Positions 1 through 5,402 of a stretch of 13,116 bases of DNA are shown here, in pieces; positions within the stretch are counted from its first letter, which is position 1, and each line of letters starts with the position of its first letter. The position numbers and the translations under genes are program-made. The DNA comes from Planctomycetales bacterium (GTDB lineage Bacteria; Planctomycetota; Phycisphaerae; SM23-33), in assembly GCA_030592655.1 (NCBI GenBank), contig JAUVIQ010000065.1, forward strand, positions 1 through 13,116. Direction: 5' to 3'. The notes under the pieces are model-generated. The model was given only the letters and a program-made list of their open reading frames with translations. It made no database searches and was not told the DNA's origin.

Positions 1-228
1 ACCAAATACGCAAATGGAATCGCCAATTCCGATGAAAGGGACTCAAGCAAGATTCCATTCGAAACTTTCGAACGCGCTTGTACCTTCCTCATGTACTGTT
101 CAGTCAAATACCAAGAAGATTTTTTGAAGAAGATGGATCGCCAAGGGAAAAGAATGTCGATTTTGTCAGCGGCGATGGTCATTCTGGCGGTCGTACAAAT
201 TTGCCTGTTTCTCGCTGGGAGATTCTAG
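1..228 (+). CDS. C-terminal part of an unrecognised membrane-anchored protein (5' end outside window)
   Basis: The frame starting at base 1 is open for 75 codons and ends at TAG 226-228. The visible part is a polar, charged stretch (residues 1-51, including FLKKMDRQGKR) followed by one hydrophobic segment (residues 52-75, beginning MSILSAAMVILAVVQI) that runs almost to the C-terminus. This looks like a C-terminal single-pass anchor preceded by positive charges. No family was recognised. The gene converges with the minus-strand membrane-protein gene at 239-592, with only 10 bp between the two stop codons, which fits two real genes meeting tail to tail. No start codon can be assigned because the frame is open to the window edge. 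An overlapping frame at 78-347 has no protein-like character. Confidence 0.6.
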   Translation, partial: TKYANGIANSDERDSSKIPFETFERACTFLMYCSVKYQEDFLKKMDRQGKRMSILSAAMVILAVVQICLFLAGRF

Positions 229-238
229 TCGCTATTGA

Positions 239-592
239 TCATCCCATCAACTTTATCACAACACCGACAATCAGAAGCCCCACGCAGGCAATTGAGAAAA
301 GCAGGTTGACTAACACTGACCAATCCGGAACGAGGTCCGGGTTGTAGTCCACAGATACTGACGCGAGTCGCTGTTTAATTTCATCTTCCGAGTATCCCTC
401 CGAAAGCATATTTCGTTGGAGGTTCTCGCGCCAATAAACTTCAGCCCGTAAGGCATAATTGGAGACCAAACCCAAGCTCCAGAAAACCCCCAACGTGGCA
501 ATTACAGATAAGCCAAACAGCCACCAACTACCCCAAAACAAAACGCAGGCCACGGCTCCAGCGAGAAAACAACCCCACGCTCTCTTTCGCAT
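239..592 (-). CDS. Small hypothetical membrane protein, three predicted helices
   Basis: An ORF of 117 residues starts at ATG 592-590. It is preceded by AAGGG about 7 nt upstream, with GAGGAA closer in. Residues about 6-45 (WGCFLAGAVACVLFWGSWWL and following) are hydrophobic enough for two membrane helices in a hairpin. Residues about 46-90 form a polar loop with an amphipathic, charged section (YSEDEIKQRL). Residues about 91-116 form a third helix that ends the protein. No enzyme motif or known family was recognised. It may lie in one minus-strand unit with the 701-1066 gene, which ends 108 bp upstream. The intervening DNA contains a perfect 9-bp hairpin, so co-transcription is uncertain. 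Confidence 0.6.
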   Translation of the reverse strand: MRKRAWGCFLAGAVACVLFWGSWWLFGLSVIATLGVFWSLGLVSNYALRAEVYWRENLQRNMLSEGYSEDEIKQRLASVSVDYNPDLVPDWSVLVNLLFSIACVGLLIVGVVIKLMG

Positions 593-633
593 TTCCTCGC
601 CCTTTCTTTTGCTGGGTCACGTTCGCGCATCCA

Positions 634-658
634 CGTGGTCGCAAACACCGCGACCACG
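634..658. repeat. Perfect 9-bp stem hairpin in intergenic DNA
   Basis: CGTGGTCGC (634-642) and GCGACCACG (650-658) are exact inverted copies around the 7-nt loop AAACACC. It lies in the 108-bp gap between two minus-strand genes. No T-run follows on either strand, so a classic intrinsic terminator is not supported. It is more likely a short dispersed palindrome, or an attenuating or mRNA-protecting hairpin. Confidence 0.5.
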
Positions 659-700
659 CCACCCGTCTCGGACAGGCAATTTACCCGTCCTGCGCTTTAT

Positions 701-1066
701 TTATATCTTCACATGTTGGTATCCGAGATTCTCCAGTTCTTTTGAAATAATTTTTACAACCATCTCGTATTCTGGTTCATCTGGGCTGATGCCTGTTTCG
801 ACTTCAAGGATTTTCAGACAGGTTTCCAGCAGATTTGCCGGCAGTTCATTGTCAGTAATCATTGCTAACTGTTTTCTTTCACGACGAGTCGGTTTGATGG
901 TAGCTTGGAATCTTCGTCCCAAGAGGTATATGGCGATGTTTTCTTCCGACTCATTTGGGAGTCTTTCTCGCATGTCTTTGTACAGGCTGAATTGTGAACG
1001 GACAACTCCTTGAATGTTACGTTGCGCCAACCAGCAAATAATTCTGAATTTCAGTTTTCGTAGCAT
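701..1066 (-). CDS. Hypothetical protein, 121 residues
   Basis: The open frame extends upstream to 1261, but the likely start is ATG 1066-1064. AAGGA lies 5 nt upstream of it, and the protein begins MLRKLKFRIICWLAQRN. The 65 residues upstream of this are low-complexity readthrough across the glnS remnant in another frame and are rejected. The N-terminus is basic and moderately hydrophobic. The rest is soluble and charged, with a likely helical C-terminal half (residues about 75-121, including EPEYEMVVKIISKELENLGY). No signal peptide, metal site or known family was recognised. It begins 28 bp downstream of the glnS remnant, where a gene following glnS would lie. Confidence 0.6.
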   Translation of the reverse strand: MLRKLKFRIICWLAQRNIQGVVRSQFSLYKDMRERLPNESEENIAIYLLGRRFQATIKPTRRERKQLAMITDNELPANLLETCLKILEVETGISPDEPEYEMVVKIISKELENLGYQHVKI

Positions 1067-1094
1067 GTTTTTCCTTCGTCTTAACGAAACGCTA

Positions 1095-1184
1095 CTATTG
1101 CTTACTTTTCTTCTTGATCTTCGCCCAAGTGTCGCGGAGGGAGGCGGTTCGGTTGAATACCAATTTACCTTCGGCAGGTGACCG
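1095..1184 (-). pseudogene. glnS: 3' remnant of glutaminyl-tRNA synthetase
   Basis: Read on the minus strand, the last codons before TAG 1097-1095 encode KLVFNRTASLRDTWAKIKKK plus a short tail. This matches the C-terminal signature of bacterial GlnRS, where VFNRTVGLRDTWAK closes the anticodon-binding beta-barrel. Homology is clear from about 1166 down to the stop and plausible up to about 1184 (SPAEG). Further upstream the frame no longer resembles GlnRS. The expected FxRxGYFxxD section is absent and is replaced by repeat-like DNA and then palindromic repeats. The full enzyme has over 550 residues, so this is a fragment left by a deletion, rearrangement or insertion. An intact copy elsewhere in the genome is expected but cannot be seen here. 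Confidence 0.75.
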
Positions 1185-1306
1185 GGGCAAGGATTGTTGA
1201 TGGCGGGTGGCACCTTCAACCGTAGCGTAGCGGAGGTTGTGGGTGCGTGCTGCGAAAACAAACAACGTCTTCAGGAGGCACAATTGGCCGGCATCAGGAC
1301 ACCCAC
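1185..1306. other. Gene-free stretch with repeat-like character
   Basis: This DNA lies between the glnS remnant and the first palindrome cluster. No frame gives a convincing protein. On the minus strand it reads through a phrase with the iterated core CTACGCTACGG followed by GTGCCACCCGCC. This has the look of a dispersed intergenic repeat rather than GlnRS coding sequence. Together with 1307-1555 it forms a gap of about 370 bp with no gene. Confidence 0.35.
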
Positions 1307-1454
1307 AAGCCCCCGGCACTGCCGGGGGATAATACGCCTCAACGTTTTAACATTATCCCCCCGTTTCAACATTATCCCCCCGCATTAACATCGTCTCCCG
1401 TTTCAACATTATCCCCCCGCAGTACGTAGTATCGCTACGCGGTGCGGGGGGCTT
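1307..1454. repeat. REPIN-like cluster 1: two inverted GC-rich palindromes plus half-units
   Basis: The left unit (1307-1333) contains CCCCCGGCACTGCCGGGGG (1310-1328) flanked by AAG and ATAAT. The right unit (1408-1454) is in the opposite orientation: it starts ATTATCCCCCCGCAG, ends TGCGGGGGGCTT, and has 20 extra bases (1423-1442) in its loop. Those bases form their own CGTAG/CTACG stem. Between the two, AACATTATCCCCCCG recurs exactly at 1349-1363, 1368-1382 and 1405-1419, with a degenerate copy near 1386-1400. The layout of head unit, spacer of half-units and inverted tail unit matches that at 2176-2290 on the other side of the pRiA4b-like gene. This resembles REP/REPIN elements. No REP-associated transposase gene is present in the window. 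Confidence 0.75.
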
Positions 1455-1484
1455 CCCCGTAGGTACCACACACCCGTTGTTTTT

Positions 1485-1515
1485 TTGTTCCAATTTTCCC
1501 ATCCTCATGGATAAT
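1485..1515 (+). promoter_or_regulatory. Possible promoter for the pRiA4b ORF-3-like gene
   Basis: A good -10-like hexamer, GATAAT (1510-1515), lies 41 bp before the chosen start codon. A weak -35-like TTGTTC (1485-1490) sits upstream with a 19-nt spacer. The region is T-rich and lies just after palindrome cluster 1. It is only a consensus resemblance, and the long spacer makes it uncertain. Confidence 0.25.
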
Positions 1516-1555
1516 TACCGGCGAGTTACAGACAACCTTGATGGAGAACCGAATC

Positions 1556-2095
1556 ATGCAAGTCAGAGCAAAGAGAAAAAAGGCCAAGCGTACAAAACCC
1601 AAAGACGACCGCCTGTACACATTGGAAGTGCTGCTCATAGGCGGGCCGGCGACGGACAAATTCATCAGGGAAAACCCGGTAGTCTCTCGGACGATTCAGA
1701 TACGAGGCTCACAGACGCTGGGTGACCTGCACGATGCGATCTTCGACGCCTTCGGCCGTGATGATGAGCACTTGTACGATTTTCAGATCGGCGGGAAGGA
1801 ACCCCACGACCCGAAAGCCACGTCCTATACGCATCCGGAGGGTACGGAAAATCTTTTCGACGAGCCCGCCAGCGATGCCGAACGCGCAGCCATCGGTTCA
1901 CTGGGCCTGAAGGTCAAGCAGATGTTCTTCTACTGGTTCGATTTCGGCGACGATTGGTGGCATCGGATTAAGGTCGTCGCAATCGACGACGAAGCACCTG
2001 AAGGAAAGTACCCCACGGTAATCAAGCAGGTCGGCAAAAGCCCGCCGCAGTATTTGGGGTGGGACGAGGAAGACGAAGAGGACGAGGAAGATTGA
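1556..2095 (+). CDS. pRiA4b ORF-3-like domain protein
   Basis: This 179-residue protein fits the plasmid pRiA4b ORF-3-like family (also seen in IS1096 TnpR), whose biochemical role is unknown to me. Visible family features are a strand-forming YTLEVLL near residues 21-27, TLGDLHDAIFDAFG (54-67), the HLYDF block (72-76), the FDFGDDWWH signature (128-136) and SPPQYLGW (162-169). The C-terminus is then an acidic run of ten D/E residues, and the N-terminus is strongly basic (KRKKAKRTKPK). ATG 1556 is chosen because GGAG lies 9 nt upstream. ATG 1541 and TTG 1538 are in frame but lack a ribosome-binding site. The gene stands alone between two palindrome clusters and faces away from its minus-strand neighbours, which suggests an acquired or mobile-associated gene. 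Confidence 0.85.
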   Translation: MQVRAKRKKAKRTKPKDDRLYTLEVLLIGGPATDKFIRENPVVSRTIQIRGSQTLGDLHDAIFDAFGRDDEHLYDFQIGGKEPHDPKATSYTHPEGTENLFDEPASDAERAAIGSLGLKVKQMFFYWFDFGDDWWHRIKVVAIDDEAPEGKYPTVIKQVGKSPPQYLGWDEEDEEDEED

Positions 2096-2175
2096 TCCCG
2101 CCGGGTGGCGTGGGGCAAGGGTAGCGTTTAGTCCCATCGGGGCGGTCGTGCAGATTCCGAATTCTCCATACGGGT

Positions 2176-2290
2176 AAGCCCTCGGCACTGCCGAGGGATA
2201 TGTATGCTCCAGAATTCCAACATTGTCACCCCGCATTAACACACAATCCCCCCGCAGTGACACATTATCCCCCCGCAGTGCGGGGGGCTT
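2176..2290. repeat. REPIN-like cluster 2: two inverted GC-rich palindromes
   Basis: The left unit contains CCCTCGGCACTGCCGAGGG (2179-2197) preceded by AAG and followed by ATA. The right unit is ATTAT followed by CCCCCCGCAGTGCGGGGGG (2269-2287) and CTT, in the opposite orientation. The spacer has degenerate half-units such as CACAATCCCCCCGCAGTG. The order and orientation match the cluster at 1307-1454. The left palindromes of the two clusters differ by a paired change (C1313/G1325 against T2182/A2194) that keeps the stem intact. Confidence 0.75.
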
Positions 2291-2300
2291 GTTGAAAAAA

Positions 2301-2349
2301 TCCCTGCGTTCACCTTTGCGCGCGCAAACGTGAACGTAAAAATCAGGGA
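2301..2349. repeat. Long palindrome with GCGCGCGC core, copy 1
   Basis: GCGTTCAC (2306-2313) faces GTGAACGT (2330-2337) around the core TTTGCGCGCGCAAA (2315-2328), giving a nearly perfect 32-bp dyad. The only breaks are C2314 opposite C2329 and a G/T at the base. Outside it, TCCCTG (2301-2306) and CAGGGA (2344-2349) can extend the stem with an A-rich bulge. A related copy lies 109 bp away. Confidence 0.7.
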
Positions 2350-2410
2350 GACGAAAAAAACTAAAAAAACTTTTCCTAAGGCCACCAAGGACTTATGCCG
2401 TCGCAATCCG

Positions 2411-2450
2411 TTTTGCGTTCGCCTTTGCGCGCGCAAACGCGAACGCAAAA
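2411..2450. repeat. Long palindrome with GCGCGCGC core, copy 2
   Basis: This 40-bp dyad is symmetrical at 38 of 40 positions. TTTTGCGTTCGC (2411-2422) faces GCGAACGCAAAA (2439-2450) around TTTGCGCGCGCAAA (2424-2437). The single mismatch, C2423 opposite C2438, is at the same place as in copy 1. Against copy 1, the pair A2312/T2331 is replaced by G2421/C2440, a compensatory change. Confidence 0.75.
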
Positions 2451-2505
2451 GTTAATACAGAGAACAGATAGGGACTTGGGACTTGGGTTTAGGGACCCGG
2501 CTTCG

Positions 2506-2532
2506 CCAAGGCTACGCCGTGGCAAGCCTTGG
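2506..2532. repeat. Hairpin-forming repeat
   Basis: CCAAGGCT (2506-2513) and AGCCTTGG (2525-2532) form a perfect 8-bp stem, with an inner GCC/GGC pairing in the loop. There is no U-tract on either side, so it is not a standard terminator. The sequence GGCTTCGCCAAGGCTACGCC has the look of a dispersed intergenic repeat. Confidence 0.45.
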
Positions 2533-2724
2533 AAAAGAAGAACAGATGAACCAATCAACCAGTCAACTGATTAACCGGAATACCGGAATACCGAAGAATC
2601 CGCAATCCACAATGGTGCTCTGGGCCGTTTAGGCAAGATAGGCAATGGCGAATTTTTGGAAATGGGCGAAAAAATGACCTCAAAATACGCAAATCTATGC
2701 AGGCCAAGGAGTTGCGGATTTCGC

Positions 2725-2764
2725 AATTGGCCCGAATTGGCCCGTTTCGGCCCGTTTCGGCCCG
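2725..2764. repeat. 10-bp tandem repeat, four units
   Basis: Two exact copies of AATTGGCCCG (2725-2744) are followed by two exact copies of TTTCGGCCCG (2745-2764). The second pair differs from the first at 4 of 10 positions. The array ends at the base next to the stop codon of the HIT gene (2767-2765), so it is its 3' untranslated region. Confidence 0.85.
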
Positions 2765-3184
2765 CTACTTGAGGTGTTTGCGAATGTCTTCGGCGAGTTG
2801 CTCGATCCGGCCCGGGGGGTACGAACCGGCGGGCCAGTTGAAGTGAAACTCGTTGCCGGGGTTACGCGGAATGACATGAAAATGCACGTGCGGAACAACC
2901 TGGTGAGCGACAGAACCATTGTTCTGGAGGATATTGAACCCCTCACATCCGACGGCGGCCTGCACGGCTCGGCCCAGGGCTGGCAGATGCTTCAACACGG
3001 CAGCGGCAACGTCGGCAGGCATCTGATCGACAGTAACGTAATGGTCCTTCGGGATCAGCAGTGCGTGGCCTGGGGCGAGCGGTCCGATGTCGAGGAAGGC
3101 GATGGCGGAATCGTCTTCGAGCAATTTGGTACAGGGGATTTCGCCGGTAGCGATTTTGCAGAAGATGCAGTCCGAATCCTTCAT
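2765..3184 (-). CDS. HIT-family (histidine triad) nucleotide-binding protein
   Basis: This 139-residue cytosolic protein has the HIT signature HVHFHVIPR, with H99, H101 and H103. The middle histidine is the expected nucleophile for hydrolysis of nucleoside phosphoramidates or dinucleoside polyphosphates. CIFC (C6 and C9) with H48 and H99 suggests the structural zinc site seen in many HIT proteins. Length is normal for the Hint/Fhit-like group and the substrate cannot be told from sequence. ATG 3184 has GGAGG 7 nt upstream. It follows rplQ by 27 bp on the same strand and is probably the last gene of the ribosomal-protein operon. A 10-bp tandem array abuts its stop codon. Confidence 0.93.
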   Translation of the reverse strand: MKDSDCIFCKIATGEIPCTKLLEDDSAIAFLDIGPLAPGHALLIPKDHYVTVDQMPADVAAAVLKHLPALGRAVQAAVGCEGFNILQNNGSVAHQVVPHVHFHVIPRNPGNEFHFNWPAGSYPPGRIEQLAEDIRKHLK

Positions 3185-3211
3185 AACCTTTCCTCCCGAA
3201 AATCCGAGGAA

Positions 3212-3661
3212 CTACTTCTTCTTTTTCTTTTTCCTGGATTTTTTCTCGTCGTGGTCCGACGTTTCTCCGACGAGTTGCATCAGGACCTGCCGGCCGGCGT
3301 CTCCGATGCGTCGTTCGGGCAGGCGGATGATTCGAGTGTATCCGCCGGGTCGGTCGGCGTATTGCGGCGCTACTTCGTCGAAGAGTCTGGTAATGACGCT
3401 CTGGCCGGTGAGTTCGCCGGGGTTTTCCTTGCTGGCTATCGCCCGGTCGCCGAGGAGGGCAATGACTCGTCGTCGTGCGTGGAGCGTACCTTCGCATGCG
3501 GTGGTAATGAGTTTCTCGATGAAGGGGCGCAGTTCCTTGGCCTTGGCCGGCGTGGTTCTAATCGCGCCGTGCTCGATAAGGGACGCAGCGAGGTTCCGTC
3601 GCATGGCTTTGCGATGGGACGTCGAACGGGACAATTGTTTTCCTGCAATACGGTGACGCAT
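3212..3661 (-). CDS. rplQ: 50S ribosomal protein L17 (bL17)
   Basis: This 149-residue protein is a full-length L17. The N-terminal MRHRIAGKQLSRSTSHRKAM and the following RNLAASLIEHGAIRTTPAKA are the family's conserved opening. The central YTRIIRLPERRIGDAGRQ block (about residues 107-125) closes the fold. The C-terminus is a lysine-rich tail (EKKSRKKKKKK), longer than in E. coli L17 and probably disordered on the ribosome surface. ATG 3661 has GAAGG 7 nt upstream, in the 15-bp gap after rpoA. The rpoA-rplQ order is the standard end of the alpha operon. Confidence 0.97.
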   Translation of the reverse strand: MRHRIAGKQLSRSTSHRKAMRRNLAASLIEHGAIRTTPAKAKELRPFIEKLITTACEGTLHARRRVIALLGDRAIASKENPGELTGQSVITRLFDEVAPQYADRPGGYTRIIRLPERRIGDAGRQVLMQLVGETSDHDEKKSRKKKKKK

Positions 3662-3676
3662 GATTTTACCTTCGTT

Positions 3677-4711
3677 TTATTCCTGATCCTTCTCGGCGGA
3701 TTCGGCCTCGGCCTCTTCGGGAACGGGGGTTTCGACATTCATACCGAGCGACAGTCCCATATCCGTAAGTTTTCGCTTCACTTCGCGGAGGGAAGTTTTA
3801 CCGAAGGATCGCACCTTCAGCAGTTCGGTTTCGGTTTTGGTCGCCAGGTCCATGACGGTGTATATTTTCGCGGCATCGAGGCAATTATTCGACCGGACGG
3901 ACAGTTCGAGTTCGTGGATGGTCGTATTGAGTTTCTTTTGCAGTTCGGCGTCGAGTTCCGCCTCTGCTGCGGTCGTTCCGGTATCGATGATCGTCTCTCC
4001 GACCTCGAAATACTGCACGAACGGGTTGAGGTGTTTCCGCATGATTTTTGCGGCCTCGACCATCGCCATCTCCGGCGTAACGGTTCCGTTTGTCCAGATT
4101 TCCATGATCAGGCGGTCGTAGTTAGTTCGTTGCCCGACACGTGTGTCTTCAGTCGAATAACGGACCCTCGTAACCGGCGAGAAAACCGCATCGACGTGGA
4201 TACGCCCGATTTCATGGTCGGCGTCCGAGTCGATCATTTCTTCTGCCGGTACGAATCCGCGTCCGGTTTGCACGACCATCTCCATTTCGAACTCGACGTT
4301 GTCGGTCAGCGTCGCCAGCACGAGGTCGGGATTGATGATCTCGATGGACGGATCGACCTCGATCATCCCGGCGGTAATGGGTTCGGCTACTGCGCCGTGG
4401 ACCGTCATGACCTTCGGTTCGGGAGAATGCGATTTGACAATCAGACTCTTTACGTTGAGTATGATGTCGGTGGTATCTTCCATGACGCCTTTCATCGAGG
4501 AAAATTCGTGCTCGACGCCGGCAATTTTAACGCTGACAACGGCTGCTCCCTCAAGCGAAGAGAGCAGTATTCTCCGGAGGGAGTTGCCTACTGTCGTACC
4601 GAAACCCCTTTCGAACGGTTCAATGGTGAACCGCCCGTACGTGGGTGTAGAAGCATCCTGATCCGGAACAACGCGTGTCGGTAATTCCAGGCCTCGCCAT
4701 CGTGCTCGCAT
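3677..4711 (-). CDS. rpoA: DNA-directed RNA polymerase subunit alpha
   Basis: This 344-residue alpha subunit begins MRARWRGLELPTRVV. The N-terminal assembly domain carries ERGFGTTVGNSLRRILLSSL near residues 33-52 and continues to about residue 230. A short linker leads to the C-terminal domain (LELSVRSNNCLDAAKIYTVM through LREVKRKLTDMGLSLGM), which contacts UP-element DNA and activators. The conserved Arg of LSVR, corresponding to E. coli R265, is present. An acidic tail (EEAEAESAEKDQE) ends the protein. An in-frame TTG at 4729 would add six residues. ATG 4711 is preferred because it fits the planctomycete-style N-terminus and has GGAG 10 nt upstream. The 58-bp gap after rpsD contains three TTGAAC iterations of unknown role. 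Confidence 0.97.
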   Translation of the reverse strand: MRARWRGLELPTRVVPDQDASTPTYGRFTIEPFERGFGTTVGNSLRRILLSSLEGAAVVSVKIAGVEHEFSSMKGVMEDTTDIILNVKSLIVKSHSPEPKVMTVHGAVAEPITAGMIEVDPSIEIINPDLVLATLTDNVEFEMEMVVQTGRGFVPAEEMIDSDADHEIGRIHVDAVFSPVTRVRYSTEDTRVGQRTNYDRLIMEIWTNGTVTPEMAMVEAAKIMRKHLNPFVQYFEVGETIIDTGTTAAEAELDAELQKKLNTTIHELELSVRSNNCLDAAKIYTVMDLATKTETELLKVRSFGKTSLREVKRKLTDMGLSLGMNVETPVPEEAEAESAEKDQE

Positions 4712-4769
4712 CGGCTTTGGTCTCCGCAATAGTTAGTTCAAAAGTTCAACCGGTTCAACGCCGGCGTGG

Positions 4770-5402
4770 TTATCTGCTGCACAACTCGACTATAAGGTTT
4801 TCTTCCACCGGGATTGTTACGTCATCCCGGCTTGGCATCGCCAGAACAAGCCCTTCGAGTTTTGCCGCATCCAGGCTGAGCCAGTTCTGCACATGCGGCT
4901 CGCCGAGTTCTTCCATTTGCTGCTTGATGAGGTTCTTTGATTTATCTGACGGTTTCACGGTAATTTTGTTCCCGACTTTCACAAGCGCCGACGGGACATT
5001 CACCTTTCGACCGTTGACGTACACATGTCCGTGCGAGACGGCCTGTCTTGCCGATGCACGCGAGAGCGCGAAGCCGAGTTTATAGACGACATTATCGAGT
5101 CGGCGTTCAAGCAGTCCCAGCAGGGCAGCGCCCGTGTTGGTTTTCTGCTTTTCGGCCATACTGAAATACCGCATAAACTGACGCTCGAAGATACCGTAGT
5201 ACCGTTTAACTTTCTGTTTTTCACGCAGCCTGATACCGTATTCGCTGCTTCGTCTGCGACGCCAACTGTGCATACCCGGCGGGTTGTTCCGCCATTGTCT
5301 CTCGAGCGGACACTTGGCGGTTTCGCACCGCGCGCCCTTGAGCATCAGTTTGACGCCTTCGCGTCGGCAAAGCCTGCATGATGGTCCTGTATAACGCCCC
5401 AT
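4770..5402 (-). CDS. rpsD: 30S ribosomal protein S4 (uS4), zinc-binding form
   Basis: This 210-residue S4 opens MGRYTGPSCRLCRREG and carries a complete four-cysteine zinc site (C9, C12, C26, C31), so it is the zinc-dependent form. The S4 RNA-binding domain is visible at about residues 100-160 (RRLDNVVYKLGFALSRASAR, then VNGRKVN). S4 is a primary 16S rRNA binder and in many bacteria represses its own operon. ATG 5402 has AAGGAG 13 nt upstream, a rather long spacing. It follows rpsK after a 132-bp gap, the longest in this half of the operon apart from map-rpmJ. That gap holds a direct repeat and two possible hairpins, a plausible place for autoregulation. Confidence 0.97.
   Translation of the reverse strand: MGRYTGPSCRLCRREGVKLMLKGARCETAKCPLERQWRNNPPGMHSWRRRRSSEYGIRLREKQKVKRYYGIFERQFMRYFSMAEKQKTNTGAALLGLLERRLDNVVYKLGFALSRASARQAVSHGHVYVNGRKVNVPSALVKVGNKITVKPSDKSKNLIKQQMEELGEPHVQNWLSLDAAKLEGLVLAMPSRDDVTIPVEENLIVELCSR

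Larger units (their letters stand above)
2096..2764. other. 669-bp gene-free, repeat-rich interval
   Basis: No frame here has convincing protein character. The interval contains a second REPIN-like cluster (2176-2290), two related long palindromes (2301-2349 and 2411-2450), a GGGACTT tandem pair (2471-2484), a hairpin repeat (2506-2532), an ACCGGAAT-type short iteration (about 2574-2594) and a 10-bp tandem repeat (2725-2764). It is the boundary between the accessory left part and the ribosomal-protein operon. No clear T-tailed terminator was found for either the plus-strand gene to the left or the minus-strand operon to the right. Confidence 0.6.

Noticed and set aside
459..1013. A 184-codon plus-strand ORF opposite the two small minus-strand genes
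   Set aside because: It spans the antisense of two better-supported genes and the hairpin gap, and its translation has no recognisable or balanced composition.
1067..1261. N-terminal extension of the 701-1066 gene up to 1261
   Set aside because: The added residues are low complexity and overlap the GlnRS remnant in another frame. ATG 1066 has a good ribosome-binding site.
1307..2290. CRISPR array
   Set aside because: The repeats are palindromes in opposite orientations with irregular, related spacers. There is no regular repeat-spacer spacing and no cas gene.
2264..2300. Intrinsic terminator of the pRiA4b-like gene formed by the last GC-rich palindrome
   Set aside because: The stem is strong but is followed by CTTGTTGAAAA rather than a T-run, and it lies almost 170 bp after the stop. 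It may end transcription, but it is better described as a repeat unit.
2236..2558. Short minus-strand ORFs in the repeat-rich gap
   Set aside because: They translate palindromes and tandem repeats, have no ribosome-binding sites, and change character with each repeat.
2774..4684. A 636-codon open frame on the plus strand, opposite the HIT gene, rplQ and rpoA
   Set aside because: It lies antisense to three highly conserved genes and its translation has no domain-like pattern. It arises from the codon bias of the minus-strand genes.
4712..4769. Three TTGAAC iterations upstream of rpoA as an operator or promoter
   Set aside because: Spacing is irregular and no -10 element follows. The 58-bp gap is too poor in evidence for a call.
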